From CAZIQY01 sp964541605 (GTDB lineage Bacteria > Desulfobacterota > Syntrophia > Syntrophales > UBA2185): 64,000 nt of DNA. Below are positions 26,047 through 35,137 of the stretch, in pieces. How positions within the stretch are numbered: position 1 is the stretch's first letter; the number at the start of each line of letters is the position of its first letter. The notes under the pieces are model-generated. The model saw only the letters and a program-made list of their open reading frames with translations. It made no database searches and was not told the DNA's origin. The translations under genes were made by a program, and so were the position numbers. The stretch covers positions 1 to 64,000 of the forward strand of contig CAZIQY010000002.1 in assembly GCA_964541605.1 (NCBI GenBank). The letters run 5' to 3'.

Positions 26047-27396
26047 GTGAAAGAAGCAGTGAAGAAAAGCAGGAAAATTCTCATTATCGACGACGAGGAA
26101 TCCATCCGGGACGGATGTCATCAGATCCTTTCCCGAAAAGGCCATCATGTCGAAAGTACTGGGGAGTCTGTTCGCGGCCTTGAAATGGCTCTCAGAGACC
26201 TCTATGACCTGATTCTGCTGGATGTCAGAATGCCCAAAATGGGAGGATTGGAGATCCTGAAAAAACTCAAAGAAAACAATGTATCGGCAAAGGTTATCAT
26301 CATCACCGGATACGGAACCATATCAATTGCTGTTGAAGCCATGCGTCAGGGCGCATTCAATTTTCTTACGAAGCCATACTCTGCCACCGAACTCAAGGAC
26401 GCTGTGGACGATGCGTGCAAAGAAGATGAAGGACATGACGTCGAAAAAGATCTTTCCGTATTGATCGGGTCCAGCGATTACATGAAAGAACTCAAGGAGT
26501 CGATCAAGCGGATCGCACAGACCGACAGCACTGTTCTCATCACAGGCGAAAGCGGCACCGGGAAAGAGCTTGTCGCACAGACCGTTCACCATCTGAGCAA
26601 ACGGGCCGACAAACCTTTCATTCCCGTCGATTGTTCCTCCCTCGTTGAAAATCTTATGGAAAGCGAACTGTTCGGCCATCTCAAAGGGGCTTTCAGCGGC
26701 GCCACGGAATCACGCGAAGGGCGTTTCCAGATGGCGGACAAAGGAACCCTGTTCCTCGACGAAATTTCAAATATAAGCCTCAATATCCAGGCAAAGCTGT
26801 TGCGGGTCATTCAGGAGCAGGAAGTGCCGCGGGTCGGCAAATCGACACCTGAGAAGGTGGACGTCAGGCTCATTGCAGCGACAAACAAAGATATCCGGTC
26901 CGAAATCGAAACGGGAAGATTCAGGGAAGACCTGTTCTACCGGATTTCCGTCGTGCCTCTGAACATCAAGCCCCTGAGAGAACACAAGGCCGATATTCTT
27001 CCCATTGCCCTGCATTATCTCGACATGTACACAGTGAAATATGACAGCAGGGTACGATGCCTTTCCGAAGAAGCAAAGAAATCGCTCGTGTCATACAGAT
27101 GGCCCGGAAACATCAGGGAACTGAAAAATACGATGGAACGCCTGTGCGTCCTTTGTGATCATCAGGAGGTAAACCTGTCCGATATCTTCTACTATGGTCA
27201 AAGCGACGGGGGAAAGGCCCCGGTCGTCGATTCCGCATCAGGCAGAGTGACCCTGATCGATGTGGAAAAGGAGCACATCGAAAAAGCCCTCAGCCATTTC
27301 CATTTTCAGATCAACAAGACCGCAAAGTTCCTGGGTATTGACAGAAAGACCCTGAGAATAAAAATGCGCAACTATGGAATAAAATCAGAACAGTAA
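26047..27396 (+). CDS. Sigma-54-dependent response regulator, NtrC family
   Basis: A 449-residue activator beginning at a GTG (another GTG five codons later is possible). Residues 8-122 are a receiver with Asp59 (LILLDVRMPK). Residues about 140-375 are the AAA+ domain with Walker A GESGTGKE, Walker B GTLFLDEI and the sigma-54-contact loop written GAFSGA where GAFTGA is usual. Residues about 405-446 are a Fis-type helix-turn-helix (INKTAKFLGIDRKTLRIKMR). It probably binds the tandem dyads upstream of the dehydrogenase operon and of the gene at 27617, and is phosphorylated by the preceding kinase. Confidence 0.94.
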   Translation: MKEAVKKSRKILIIDDEESIRDGCHQILSRKGHHVESTGESVRGLEMALRDLYDLILLDVRMPKMGGLEILKKLKENNVSAKVIIITGYGTISIAVEAMRQGAFNFLTKPYSATELKDAVDDACKEDEGHDVEKDLSVLIGSSDYMKELKESIKRIAQTDSTVLITGESGTGKELVAQTVHHLSKRADKPFIPVDCSSLVENLMESELFGHLKGAFSGATESREGRFQMADKGTLFLDEISNISLNIQAKLLRVIQEQEVPRVGKSTPEKVDVRLIAATNKDIRSEIETGRFREDLFYRISVVPLNIKPLREHKADILPIALHYLDMYTVKYDSRVRCLSEEAKKSLVSYRWPGNIRELKNTMERLCVLCDHQEVNLSDIFYYGQSDGGKAPVVDSASGRVTLIDVEKEHIEKALSHFHFQINKTAKFLGIDRKTLRIKMRNYGIKSEQ

Positions 27397-27465
27397 GCGG
27401 GCTATGCTTAAAAACCTGTCCGGCTTATCCGGATGCACTTCCGGTCAAAACCCGTCTGTGATTCA

Positions 27466-27502
27466 GGGGTTATCTGACTCATACACGGGGAGTTTTACCC
27501 CT
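27466..27502 (+). promoter_or_regulatory. Tandem sites upstream of the second sigma-54 promoter
   Basis: GGGGTTATCT at 27466-27475 is followed 21 bases later by CGGGGAGTTTTACCCCT (27486-27502), a GGGG-N7-CCCC dyad with the same arm spacing as the one at 19388-19404. The second dyad is 63 bases before the GG of the promoter (66 at the dehydrogenase operon). Shared geometry at both loci supports one activator. Confidence 0.55.
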
Positions 27503-27563
27503 TAAAACGAACCGCATCTTCCGCCTTATACAATTATCTTAATTAAATCAACATATTACGATC

Positions 27564-27579
27564 TGGCATCATCCTTGCT
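27564..27579 (+). promoter_or_regulatory. Sigma-54-type promoter of the second signalling operon
   Basis: TGGCATCATCCTTGCT matches the -24/-12 consensus closely (TGGCA and TTGC at proper spacing). It ends 37 bases before the ATG at 27617 and just downstream of the NtrC-type gene, so that regulator may drive the two genes that follow. Confidence 0.72.
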
Positions 27580-27616
27580 TTTATTAATGTTAAAACATTA
27601 CAGGAGGTGATTCATC

Positions 27617-28009
27617 ATGACAACGAAAAAGAAAATACTCTTAATCGACGATGACAAAGACTTTTTATTCGCAACCAAACTTATTCTTGAGAAGGGCGGA
27701 TACGAGGTATTCATGGCAGAAGATGGAAAGACCGGCGTTGAAATGTGGAAATCCGTATCTCCGGATCTCGCCATTATCGATATGATGATGGAAACCTGGG
27801 GTGAGGGATTCTCCGTATTGAACAAAATCCGTGCAACCGATACGGGAAAGAATACGCCTCTTTTCATGCTGAGCGCCGTCGATCTTCAGGGTCCATACCA
27901 GTCCTATGAGCCTCCCGCGGAGTTTCCAAAGGTGAACAAGGTATTGCATAAACCCGTGAAGGCGGAAGATCTTCTCAGCTATATTGCTCAGGAACTGGGC
28001 GGCAAATAG
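27617..28009 (+). CDS. Single-domain response regulator
   Basis: A 130-residue stand-alone receiver with the acidic pair in LLIDDDKD, Asp55 (LAIIDMMMET), Ser in MLSAV and Lys in VLHKPVK. It is related to the receiver at 23445, especially in the N-terminal half and the MM after the phosphorylated Asp. A strong AGGAGGTGA site precedes it. The hybrid kinase starts 2 bases after its stop, so they are cotranscribed. Confidence 0.92.
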   Translation: MTTKKKILLIDDDKDFLFATKLILEKGGYEVFMAEDGKTGVEMWKSVSPDLAIIDMMMETWGEGFSVLNKIRATDTGKNTPLFMLSAVDLQGPYQSYEPPAEFPKVNKVLHKPVKAEDLLSYIAQELGGK

Positions 28010-28011
28010 CC

Positions 28012-29124
28012 ATGAACACGAAAGCTCAGAAACCTCTGATTCTGATCATCGATGATGAGGAAGCCCTTAGGGACGGGTGCAGGCAGGCACTGGAAAAATC
28101 CGGCTATGCCGTTCTTGCCGCCGGGGAGGGAGTAGAAGGCATCAAGATTGCGCGGGAACAGATACCGGACATGGCCTTTGTCGATCTAAAAATGCCAAAC
28201 ATTTCGGGGATGGAGATCATCGAAATCCTTTCGAAGGACATCCCCGATATGGTTCTGATCATGATCACAGGCTACGCATCGATTATCTCGGCAGTGGAGG
28301 CCATGCAGAAAGGCGCCTATGACTACCTCCCCAAACCCTTCAGTCCCGATCAGTTAAGGGCGTTAACCAGACGGGGGCTCGACCACCGCAACCTTAAGAT
28401 CGAGGCAAGGAGGCTGAGAGAAGAAAAAGAGCGGATGGAGAAGAGCTTCATCACCTTTGTCAGCCACGAAATGCGTTCTCCCCTCGTCGTCATCCGGCAG
28501 TACATCGAATCTCTAAAAGCCATAGCGGGAGACCGGTTCGACAAAGACGTTACTGACATCATTGAAAGGTGCAGCAAGCGTATTCAGGGGCTCGAGGAAA
28601 TGATCGAACACTGGCTGGACCTCAGCCGAATTGAAGATGGAACCCTCGCACAGAAGAAAGACCCGCTGAACCTCGCCTCGATCATTGCACGAAGCACAGA
28701 GGAAATGATCCCCGTCTGCCGTAAAAAGGGAATTTCCCTGGAAACAAATATCACGGAAAATTTACCGGAGATAACCGGAGACGAGGAAAGCCTGGTGCGG
28801 GTATTTACCAACATCATCGGCAACGCGACAAAATACACCCCGGAGGGCGGCAAAATAACCGTCTCCGCTCAACACGACGAATATTATGTCACCGCAAGCA
28901 TATCGGATACGGGAACCGGTATTCCCCATGACAAGATTCCGTTCATTTTTGAGCCCTTTTTCAGAGTCAGGGGAAAAGAGGAGAAACACAGGGGCTCCGG
29001 TCTCGGACTGACTTTCTGCAAAAAAATCATGGAATCTCACAGCGGCGGGATCGAGGTTACTTCAAGGGAAGGAGAGGGAACGACTTTTATCCTGACGTTT
29101 CCCGCCCGGATACCTGCGGCGTAA
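28012..29124 (+). CDS. Cytoplasmic hybrid protein: receiver plus histidine kinase
   Basis: A 370-residue protein without membrane segments. Residues 8-125 form a receiver with Asp58 (MAFVDLKMPN); a coiled linker (126-145) leads to HisKA with His152 (TFVSHEMRSPLVVI) and HATPase_c with the N box (NIIGNATKYTP), G1 (DTGTGI) and G2 (GSGLGLTFCKKI). A receiver placed before a kinase domain suggests that phosphorylation of the receiver controls the kinase. Partners are probably the small receivers at 27617 and 23445. Confidence 0.92.
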   Translation: MNTKAQKPLILIIDDEEALRDGCRQALEKSGYAVLAAGEGVEGIKIAREQIPDMAFVDLKMPNISGMEIIEILSKDIPDMVLIMITGYASIISAVEAMQKGAYDYLPKPFSPDQLRALTRRGLDHRNLKIEARRLREEKERMEKSFITFVSHEMRSPLVVIRQYIESLKAIAGDRFDKDVTDIIERCSKRIQGLEEMIEHWLDLSRIEDGTLAQKKDPLNLASIIARSTEEMIPVCRKKGISLETNITENLPEITGDEESLVRVFTNIIGNATKYTPEGGKITVSAQHDEYYVTASISDTGTGIPHDKIPFIFEPFFRVRGKEEKHRGSGLGLTFCKKIMESHSGGIEVTSREGEGTTFILTFPARIPAA

Positions 29125-29202
29125 AAAAGCCACGGGGTCAGTTTCTTGAATCCAATTGCAGAATCGTGTCATTTCAGATAGGCTCATTAAAAATTCAAGA
29201 GA

Positions 29203-29424
29203 ATGTCTATGAAATACTATGATGCTGAAAATTACCGTTTTCACGAAAAGGATATATCCGACAAATGCTTTTGTTGCAGCCACAATGCACCGAGGTTGCT
29301 GATTGTCCGGCATATTAAAAGCGAGATGCTGGTTCACTTGTGCCCGGAATGCATGGTAGAAAATCTTTCGGATTATCTGCTGGACAATACACGGCCCTGG
29401 CTCGGGGCAAAGAAGACAACCTAA
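29203..29424 (+). CDS. Small protein with two cysteine pairs, unknown function
   Basis: A 73-residue protein (71 if the second ATG is used). It has CFCC near residue 22 and CPEC near residue 49, spaced like a small zinc ribbon, with the hydrophobic stretch RLLIVRHIKSEMLVHL between them. An AGAGA element is the only ribosome-binding hint. It is convergent with pgi. It may be a real metal-binding peptide; no family was recognised. Confidence 0.5.
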   Translation: MSMKYYDAENYRFHEKDISDKCFCCSHNAPRLLIVRHIKSEMLVHLCPECMVENLSDYLLDNTRPWLGAKKTT

Positions 29425-29480
29425 ATGTTCAGCAATCCGAGCATAAACCAGGCGATTGGGGTTTTTCTTCATCGATTGTA

Positions 29481-31181
29481 TCAGAGTGTTTCCGTCAATA
29501 CTCTCAATCCACCGATGATGTCCGCTCCCAGATGAAAGCGGATGACGGAACGACCGGCATTGATGAGCGCCTGCCGGTCACCGAAAGCCTGAGCATTTTT
29601 CAGAACGCCGAAAGTGATGGATGTGTCAGGCAAACCCATTTCATCAGGAATGGGGGTATCCCAAGGGTCATCCGCAGTAAACTGGACAAAGACCCCTTTC
29701 CCCGCATCGCCCTTGTGTAGTTGTCCCGTAGAGTGCAGGAATCGTGGCCCATAACCAACCGTCGCGGGCAGGCGGAAACGATCCCGAAGCCGTGTGCTCA
29801 GCTGACGTAACGCCAAATCCGTCTCACCAGTCGGATGAACATACGCCTGAAGTGCCACGTAAGCTCCGGGTTTTGCCCGAGTGATAAAAGCGGCCAATAC
29901 GTCCTTTTGTTTTTCGGCCCGGACATCCCCGTAAACGGCTATTCCCTCACTGGAAAGTACCGGTGTTTCCGCGGGAATCTCCCCTTTTTCCATATATGCG
30001 GCGAGCATGTTGCGGGCGAGCACCTTCGCCGCCTCCACATCAGGCTGGTCAAAGGGATTGATCCCCAGACAGTGGCCGGCTACGGCCGTTGCCATTTCCC
30101 AGAGAAAAAATTGCCCCCCCAGATCATAGGGATCGTGGATTTGCATGCGCAACACAGGGTGGCCGGCTTTTTCGAGGGACAGGAGTTTTTCGCTGTCGCC
30201 ATTATCATTCTCAAGGCTCATGTGAACGAAGAGCCGGTCGTCACCATACACATCCAGACTCCCCAGGGTCTCCCCGACGATCGGCGCAATTCCTTTTCCT
30301 TCTTTCCCGGTGCTCTCTGCGATAAGCTGTTCCAGCCAGTCACCGAAACTTGCAATTCGGGATGAAAAAACAAAGGTTGCCTTGTCCCTTCCGGCTTTAG
30401 ACAGTTCCCCCAGAAACGTCCCTAAAAAAGCCCCGTTCAGGGTATCCGTACCGGGAATGTCGGATGTATATTCGTTATCGACCATGGTCATAGCGTGTTC
30501 CAGGAGGATCCTGACATTCATCCCGATCAGTGCCGCCGGAACCATGCCGAAATATGAGAGCACCGAATAACGCCCGCCGATATCGGGATCGTTGAGGAAG
30601 GTCTTGCGAAAGTGGAACATCTCGGCCAGATCCGCCAGCCTGCTTCCTGGATCTGTAATGGCGATAAAATGCCTGCCTGCTCCCTCCGCACCCAGAGTTT
30701 CAGCCACAATGTTGTAGAAATATTTCATAAAGGAGAAGGTTTCCACCGTTCCCCCGGATTTGGTGGAAACGATAAACAGTGTTTTATTGACATCAAACCG
30801 CTCCGCATATGCGAGTACGGCTCCGGGATCAGTGCTGTCCAGAACTTCCAGATCAAGATATCCCTCCCTCACGCCAAAGGTTTTACGAAAAACTTCCGGA
30901 GCCAGACTCGATCCTCCCATGCCCAGCAGAAGGGCATGCGTGTAATCGTCGGCGCGAACCGCTTTCACCAATTCATTTATTGCCCCCAGCTTTCTTACCA
31001 TATCCTTCGGGCTGTGCAGCCAACCCAGACGATTGGAAATTTCCTTTGGGTCCTGTTTCCAGACCGTATGATCCTTTTTCCAGATACGCGCCATGATCCT
31101 GTTCTTCTTCAATTCCTTCATGGCCATCTCAACAATATCCTTATATGAACCCGGAGTTACGGCACCAGTCACCATCGACAT
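29481..31181 (-). CDS. pgi: Glucose-6-phosphate isomerase
   Basis: A 566-residue enzyme interconverting glucose-6-phosphate and fructose-6-phosphate. Sugar-phosphate-binding elements are visible: LLLGMGGSSLAPEVFRKTFG, VSTKSGGTVETFSFMKYF, and GGRYSVLSYFGMVPAALIG. The sequence resembles the Pgi half of the transaldolase-Pgi fusions of other deltaproteobacteria, but it stands alone here with no transaldolase gene. The start has an AGGAGGT site. Glucokinase and transketolase are also in this window, in separate transcription units. Confidence 0.92.
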   Translation of the reverse strand: MSMVTGAVTPGSYKDIVEMAMKELKKNRIMARIWKKDHTVWKQDPKEISNRLGWLHSPKDMVRKLGAINELVKAVRADDYTHALLLGMGGSSLAPEVFRKTFGVREGYLDLEVLDSTDPGAVLAYAERFDVNKTLFIVSTKSGGTVETFSFMKYFYNIVAETLGAEGAGRHFIAITDPGSRLADLAEMFHFRKTFLNDPDIGGRYSVLSYFGMVPAALIGMNVRILLEHAMTMVDNEYTSDIPGTDTLNGAFLGTFLGELSKAGRDKATFVFSSRIASFGDWLEQLIAESTGKEGKGIAPIVGETLGSLDVYGDDRLFVHMSLENDNGDSEKLLSLEKAGHPVLRMQIHDPYDLGGQFFLWEMATAVAGHCLGINPFDQPDVEAAKVLARNMLAAYMEKGEIPAETPVLSSEGIAVYGDVRAEKQKDVLAAFITRAKPGAYVALQAYVHPTGETDLALRQLSTRLRDRFRLPATVGYGPRFLHSTGQLHKGDAGKGVFVQFTADDPWDTPIPDEMGLPDTSITFGVLKNAQAFGDRQALINAGRSVIRFHLGADIIGGLRVLTETL

Positions 31182-31515
31182 TTTTTGACCTCCTTACTGT
31201 CATATGTGAAGATCCCCGTCCATAGTGCGGGGATTAAGGGACGTTTAACCGGCCAAGCCGTTTCCGCACGAATGTCATTTCTAGCATTGTCCGCACGGAT
31301 GACAAAAGACAGAGGTAACAGCCATAAAAAAGATGTTTCCCGCCGGCCGGAGTTTAATATCATACAATATCCATTAAATTCAATCTGTTGTTATTTATCA
31401 TCGCTCTGGTTTTTCTATTTTGAATCTGAGAACAGGTTGTGGCATAAGAAGATTATGCATATCAAGGGTTGTCCCTCTTTTGAATGACAAATATACTCAC
31501 TTCCCGGCAGGAAAA
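31182..31515. other. Divergent intergenic region with hairpin and short direct repeat
   Basis: This 334-base gap separates pgi (minus) from the acetyltransferase (plus). It contains a hairpin, ATCCCCG (31212-31218) with CGGGGAT (31228-31234), inside the pgi leader. It also holds an imperfect direct repeat, CCGCACGAATGTCA and CCGCACGGATGACA, between about 31264 and 31305, which could be a pair of regulator sites. No gene or known riboswitch was recognised. Confidence 0.45.
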
Positions 31516-32049
31516 ATGATGTTAAAAAGCGAACGCGTCTATCTGAGACCGACAAAAGTCGGCGATATCCCACGACGTTACGAATGGTTCAATGATATGG
31601 AATTTTCCCGCCTTTATATAGGCAAATCTGTTTATGCATCATACGAACAGGTGGAAAACGACGTTAGAATTGCTCTGCAGCCCACACCTTATTCGGGTTT
31701 GATGGAACTGGCTATTCAAACCATAGAGGACAATCTTTATATTGGCAATACATTTTTTCGGAAGATTAACTGGCAGGATCGCCATGCGGAGTTCGGTATC
31801 TTTATCGGGCAAAGGGAACAATGGGGAAACCGACTTGGGAGCGAACTAACTGAAATCATGATTGATTACGGTTTTCGGGAACTTGGCTTTCACCGCATAT
31901 GGCTGACCGTTTTTTCTTACAATCACAGGGCCATCAGGTGTTTTGAAAAATGCGGCTTCAAAAAGGAAGCTGTTTTTCGCGAGGTCGTTTTTTCAGGAGG
32001 CGCATTTCATGATGTCCTCGGCATGTCCATTCTGGAAGGGAAAAAGTAA
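31516..32049 (+). CDS. GNAT family N-acetyltransferase (RimJ/RimL-like)
   Basis: A 177-residue acetyltransferase using acetyl-CoA. It begins MMLKSERVYLRPTKVGD; the acetyl-CoA-binding segment is GIFIGQREQWGNRLGSELTE, followed by the family-typical GFHRIWLTVFSYNHRAIRCF and EKCGFKKEAVFREVV. A frame extending 96 bases upstream exists but lacks a ribosome-binding site, whereas the chosen ATG has AGGAAAA before it. The substrate may be a protein N-terminus or a small amine. The TPR gene starts 56 bases downstream. Confidence 0.88.
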   Translation: MMLKSERVYLRPTKVGDIPRRYEWFNDMEFSRLYIGKSVYASYEQVENDVRIALQPTPYSGLMELAIQTIEDNLYIGNTFFRKINWQDRHAEFGIFIGQREQWGNRLGSELTEIMIDYGFRELGFHRIWLTVFSYNHRAIRCFEKCGFKKEAVFREVVFSGGAFHDVLGMSILEGKK

Positions 32050-32105
32050 TTCCTTATGCAAAGCCATTATAATATTAGATTATTTGAGGTGAAAGGAGTC
32101 ATAAT

Positions 32106-34622
32106 ATGAAGTTGAAATATTGGCGGTACCTTCAGCATGTTGCATTTGTTCTGGTTCTGGTCCTGTTTATGACTATTGGCAACAGCCATGCCTTCAGTTT
32201 TTTCGGCAAGTCGTCGTATGATGAAGGCGTTGCGTATTGGAACAAGAAAGATTACGAAAGGTCTGCAATATTCGCTCAAAAGGCAATTCAGGAAGATCCA
32301 AAATCCGCACCGGCAAAACAGCTTCTGGGATGGAATTACATCGTGCTCAGCAGATTATCGGAAGCGGAAGCCCTGTTTCTCGAAATCAGAAAGATGAAAA
32401 CCAACGACATAAAGGCCATCCAGGGACTGGCCTGGGTCTATTCCGAACAGGGACGGAACGACGAAGCGGAAAAGACTTTCAGGGATGAAATTCGCTGGGC
32501 AACGGATCATATGGAGAGTGAATTTTACAGCTCATCTTATCCTGCTGATGACAAGAAGTATATCGAGTCCATTTATTCAGACGGCAACCACGGCCTGGGG
32601 CAGGTGGCCAAAAAGAGCGGGAATTTTCAGAAAGCTGCCGATTACATGATCGCGGCTTTGAAATATAATAATCTGTTCACCGATAAAAGCGAACTGTTGA
32701 TGATCCTCGGTGATATCTATTATGAAGAAGGAAAGTCAGACAAGGCGATAAGCACCTATGAAAAAGCTGTCCGTGAAGATAAAAACAACCTGAAAGCCCA
32801 ACTTAAACTGGCGTGGGCTGATTATTTTGCAAAGCAGTATGGCAATGCCGAGAATGTTTTTGAAAAGGCATTTTCCTTAAATAAAGATGTCGCAGAAAGC
32901 GTCTATGGGCTTGCCATCAGCCAGTACATGAATGGCAAACCTGACAAAGCCCGAACAAATCTGGCAAGCGCTATAAAGATAAGTCCTTACTACGTTGATA
33001 ATCAATTTGTTCATGAAATCATAGGGGGAAAACCCGAATGGAGATCCTTATGGAAGGATTTTGGCCTGGCCTATTATGGGCTTGGTTATTATGCGGCAGC
33101 TCTTTACAAACTTGACGGCTATTTGGGAAAAGTTGATGGAAAAGATTATGAGGTCCTTGTTGCTGCAGCATGGAGCAATCGATGGCTCGGCTATCTGGAT
33201 AAAGCAAAGTCCACCTTCGAACTGGCGGCAAAGCAAAACCCGCAGGCAGACGAGCCCCTGGTCGGTCTTGGATCTACCTATCTGGCTTACGGTAAAACCG
33301 CTGAGTCCCTTGCCGCCCTGAACAAAGCCCTGACTGTGAATTCCAACAGCGCCATCGCCTACAATGTTCTCGCATATCTTAATCTGTACCAGAAAGATGA
33401 AAAGAAAGCAGAAGCGTCTCTGAGAAAATCTTTATCCATCAATAAATACCTTTTCGATTCCCAGGCCTTTCTCGCCAACCTTTATTTTAAGCAAAAACGC
33501 TACGACGAAGCGGTTAAAGAATACGAAAATATCATTCAAATCAATAAGCTTGTTGTTACATCGTGGAACAACCTGGGTTGGTCCTACTACTATACCGGCC
33601 AATATGATAAAGCCATTCAGGCATTTAATGAATCCAAACAGATAAATCCATACTACGCTGAACCTTACTACGCGCTGGGCCTTATCTACGCAAAAAAAGG
33701 CGATATGGACATGGCCAAGGCACAAATGACGACTGCCATAGAAATCTATCCCTATTACGCTCATACAAAGGACTTGTTGAATCTTATCAAAGCAAATCCG
33801 GGATGGAACGACCTGTATGGCGTACTGGGGTGGAGCTATTACTATAAGCAGCAATATCAGTTGGCCTTGGGGGTATTTAAGGAACACCTTGCCATCAGAC
33901 CCGACGATAAGATGATCATGCGGGGCTTTGCATGGTCCAGTTACTGGATAAATCTGGACGATGCCTATGCAGCTTTCCAGAACATTCTTAAAAAAGACAG
34001 GGACGATGTGGATGCGATGGTGGGAAGCGGCTGGGTACTCTTCTATAAGGGGAAAGACAAGGACGCTATGGTCTATCTGGAAAGGGCGATCAAGAAGGAC
34101 CCAAAGCTGACCAATGCATGGCGCACCATTGCCGCCATCCATCTCCGAAATAAAAACGTCAAAGAGGCGGAAGCGATCTATAAAAAAATCGCCGAGATGG
34201 AGCCCCGCGCCATGGACGCTCGCAATAACCAGGGCTGGATTCTCTATAAGGAACGGAAATATAAGGAAGCAATTGTCAAATTCAATGATTCGTTAAGACT
34301 AAACCGCTATTTTGGCGAACCCCACTACGGCCTCGCCCTCTGTTATACCAGGATGGGAGAAACGGAGAAGGCAAAAACGTCGTTCACAACAGCCATACAA
34401 CTCTATCCCGCTTACATGGACGGCAAGGAGCTCTACGATATCATCGAAAGCAATCGAACGTTATACGACCTCTATGATGTTATGGGCTGGAGTTACTATT
34501 ACAAGTATTATTATGAGGCTGCGAAATTCCACTTCAACCGCATGCTCAAACTCGACCCAAAAAATCAGGATGCCGTTCGCGGTTTGGATACCATCGCAAA
34601 GGTTTTGGGCACTGCGAAGTAA
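32106..34622 (+). CDS. Large exported TPR-repeat protein
   Basis: An 838-residue protein. Residues 1-30 are a signal peptide (FVLVLVLFMTIGNSHAF), so it acts in the periplasm or outer membrane. The rest consists of about 18-20 degenerate 34-residue TPR units (examples: AWVYSEQGRNDEAEKTF, WSYYYTGQYDKAIQAFNES), with recurring WSYYYKQQYQ-type segments that suggest internal duplication of larger blocks. TPR arrays bind proteins or scaffold complexes such as polysaccharide exporters. An AAGGAG site precedes the start. It lies upstream of the PqqD/ATP-grasp operon, separated by a hairpin; a functional link is possible but unproven. Confidence 0.85.
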   Translation: MKLKYWRYLQHVAFVLVLVLFMTIGNSHAFSFFGKSSYDEGVAYWNKKDYERSAIFAQKAIQEDPKSAPAKQLLGWNYIVLSRLSEAEALFLEIRKMKTNDIKAIQGLAWVYSEQGRNDEAEKTFRDEIRWATDHMESEFYSSSYPADDKKYIESIYSDGNHGLGQVAKKSGNFQKAADYMIAALKYNNLFTDKSELLMILGDIYYEEGKSDKAISTYEKAVREDKNNLKAQLKLAWADYFAKQYGNAENVFEKAFSLNKDVAESVYGLAISQYMNGKPDKARTNLASAIKISPYYVDNQFVHEIIGGKPEWRSLWKDFGLAYYGLGYYAAALYKLDGYLGKVDGKDYEVLVAAAWSNRWLGYLDKAKSTFELAAKQNPQADEPLVGLGSTYLAYGKTAESLAALNKALTVNSNSAIAYNVLAYLNLYQKDEKKAEASLRKSLSINKYLFDSQAFLANLYFKQKRYDEAVKEYENIIQINKLVVTSWNNLGWSYYYTGQYDKAIQAFNESKQINPYYAEPYYALGLIYAKKGDMDMAKAQMTTAIEIYPYYAHTKDLLNLIKANPGWNDLYGVLGWSYYYKQQYQLALGVFKEHLAIRPDDKMIMRGFAWSSYWINLDDAYAAFQNILKKDRDDVDAMVGSGWVLFYKGKDKDAMVYLERAIKKDPKLTNAWRTIAAIHLRNKNVKEAEAIYKKIAEMEPRAMDARNNQGWILYKERKYKEAIVKFNDSLRLNRYFGEPHYGLALCYTRMGETEKAKTSFTTAIQLYPAYMDGKELYDIIESNRTLYDLYDVMGWSYYYKYYYEAAKFHFNRMLKLDPKNQDAVRGLDTIAKVLGTAK

Positions 34623-34660
34623 CGGCATGTGAATCAATATTTAAATATCAGAAAATCGAG

Positions 34661-34694
34661 CCCCCCTGTTCTTGATAAAAGAAGGACAGGGGGG
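34661..34694 (+). terminator. Hairpin between the TPR gene and the PqqD-like gene
   Basis: CCCCCCTGT (34661-34669) pairs perfectly with ACAGGGGGG (34686-34694) around a 16-base loop that can pair further. No run of T follows, so it is either a weak or Rho-assisted terminator, or an mRNA-processing or attenuation structure that separates the two transcription units. Confidence 0.5.
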
Positions 34695-34738
34695 AGTTGT
34701 TTGAGGTTTCCTCATGCAATTTACAGTGGAGTGGCAGT

Positions 34739-35134
34739 ATGTCAGGGGAAAAGCATACGTTAAGTAAAATTCGTTGTGTTTTTGAAGGCGATGCGGCAGA
34801 AATCTGTCCTTTACCGGAAAAAGAAGAGCTGCCGGTCTGTATAAATCACATTCGTAAAATCAATGAAAAAATAGACCAGACGAAAATCCCGGATCACATC
34901 CGGAAAAACATCCTCGAAAAGGGGAGTGAGTCATTTATATTCAACAAGCAGAATGGCTCCGTGTATTCACTCAATGAGACGGGCACCTTTTTTTTAAGGG
35001 AAATCATCCGGGGGACAGACACCCGCGCCATACTGGAAAATTTACGACGTGACTTCGATGTGGATTCTATGGGTGATGCTGTACAGGATCTCTATTCCTT
35101 CCTGAATGAACTGCAAAAAATAGATTTGACATAA
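34739..35134 (+). CDS. PqqD-like protein
   Basis: A 131-residue protein. The C-terminal 90 residues have the PqqD winged-helix pattern: FIFNKQNGSVYSLNETGTFF, then an acidic helix and DFDVDSMGDAVQDLYSFL. PqqD domains bind a peptide for a modifying enzyme (RiPP recognition element). The N-terminal 45 residues carry three cysteines (RCVF, EICPL, PVCIN). ATG 34739 with a GGAG site is preferred over a TTG 14 codons upstream. The ATP-grasp gene starts 3 bases after the stop. No precursor-peptide gene was recognised nearby. Confidence 0.72.
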   Translation: MSGEKHTLSKIRCVFEGDAAEICPLPEKEELPVCINHIRKINEKIDQTKIPDHIRKNILEKGSESFIFNKQNGSVYSLNETGTFFLREIIRGTDTRAILENLRRDFDVDSMGDAVQDLYSFLNELQKIDLT

Positions 35135-35137
35135 AGC

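Noticed and set aside
34714..34767. 17-codon frame just before the PqqD-like gene considered as a precursor peptide
   Set aside because: It overlaps the PqqD-like start in another frame, lacks a proper ribosome-binding site and has no leader/core pattern.
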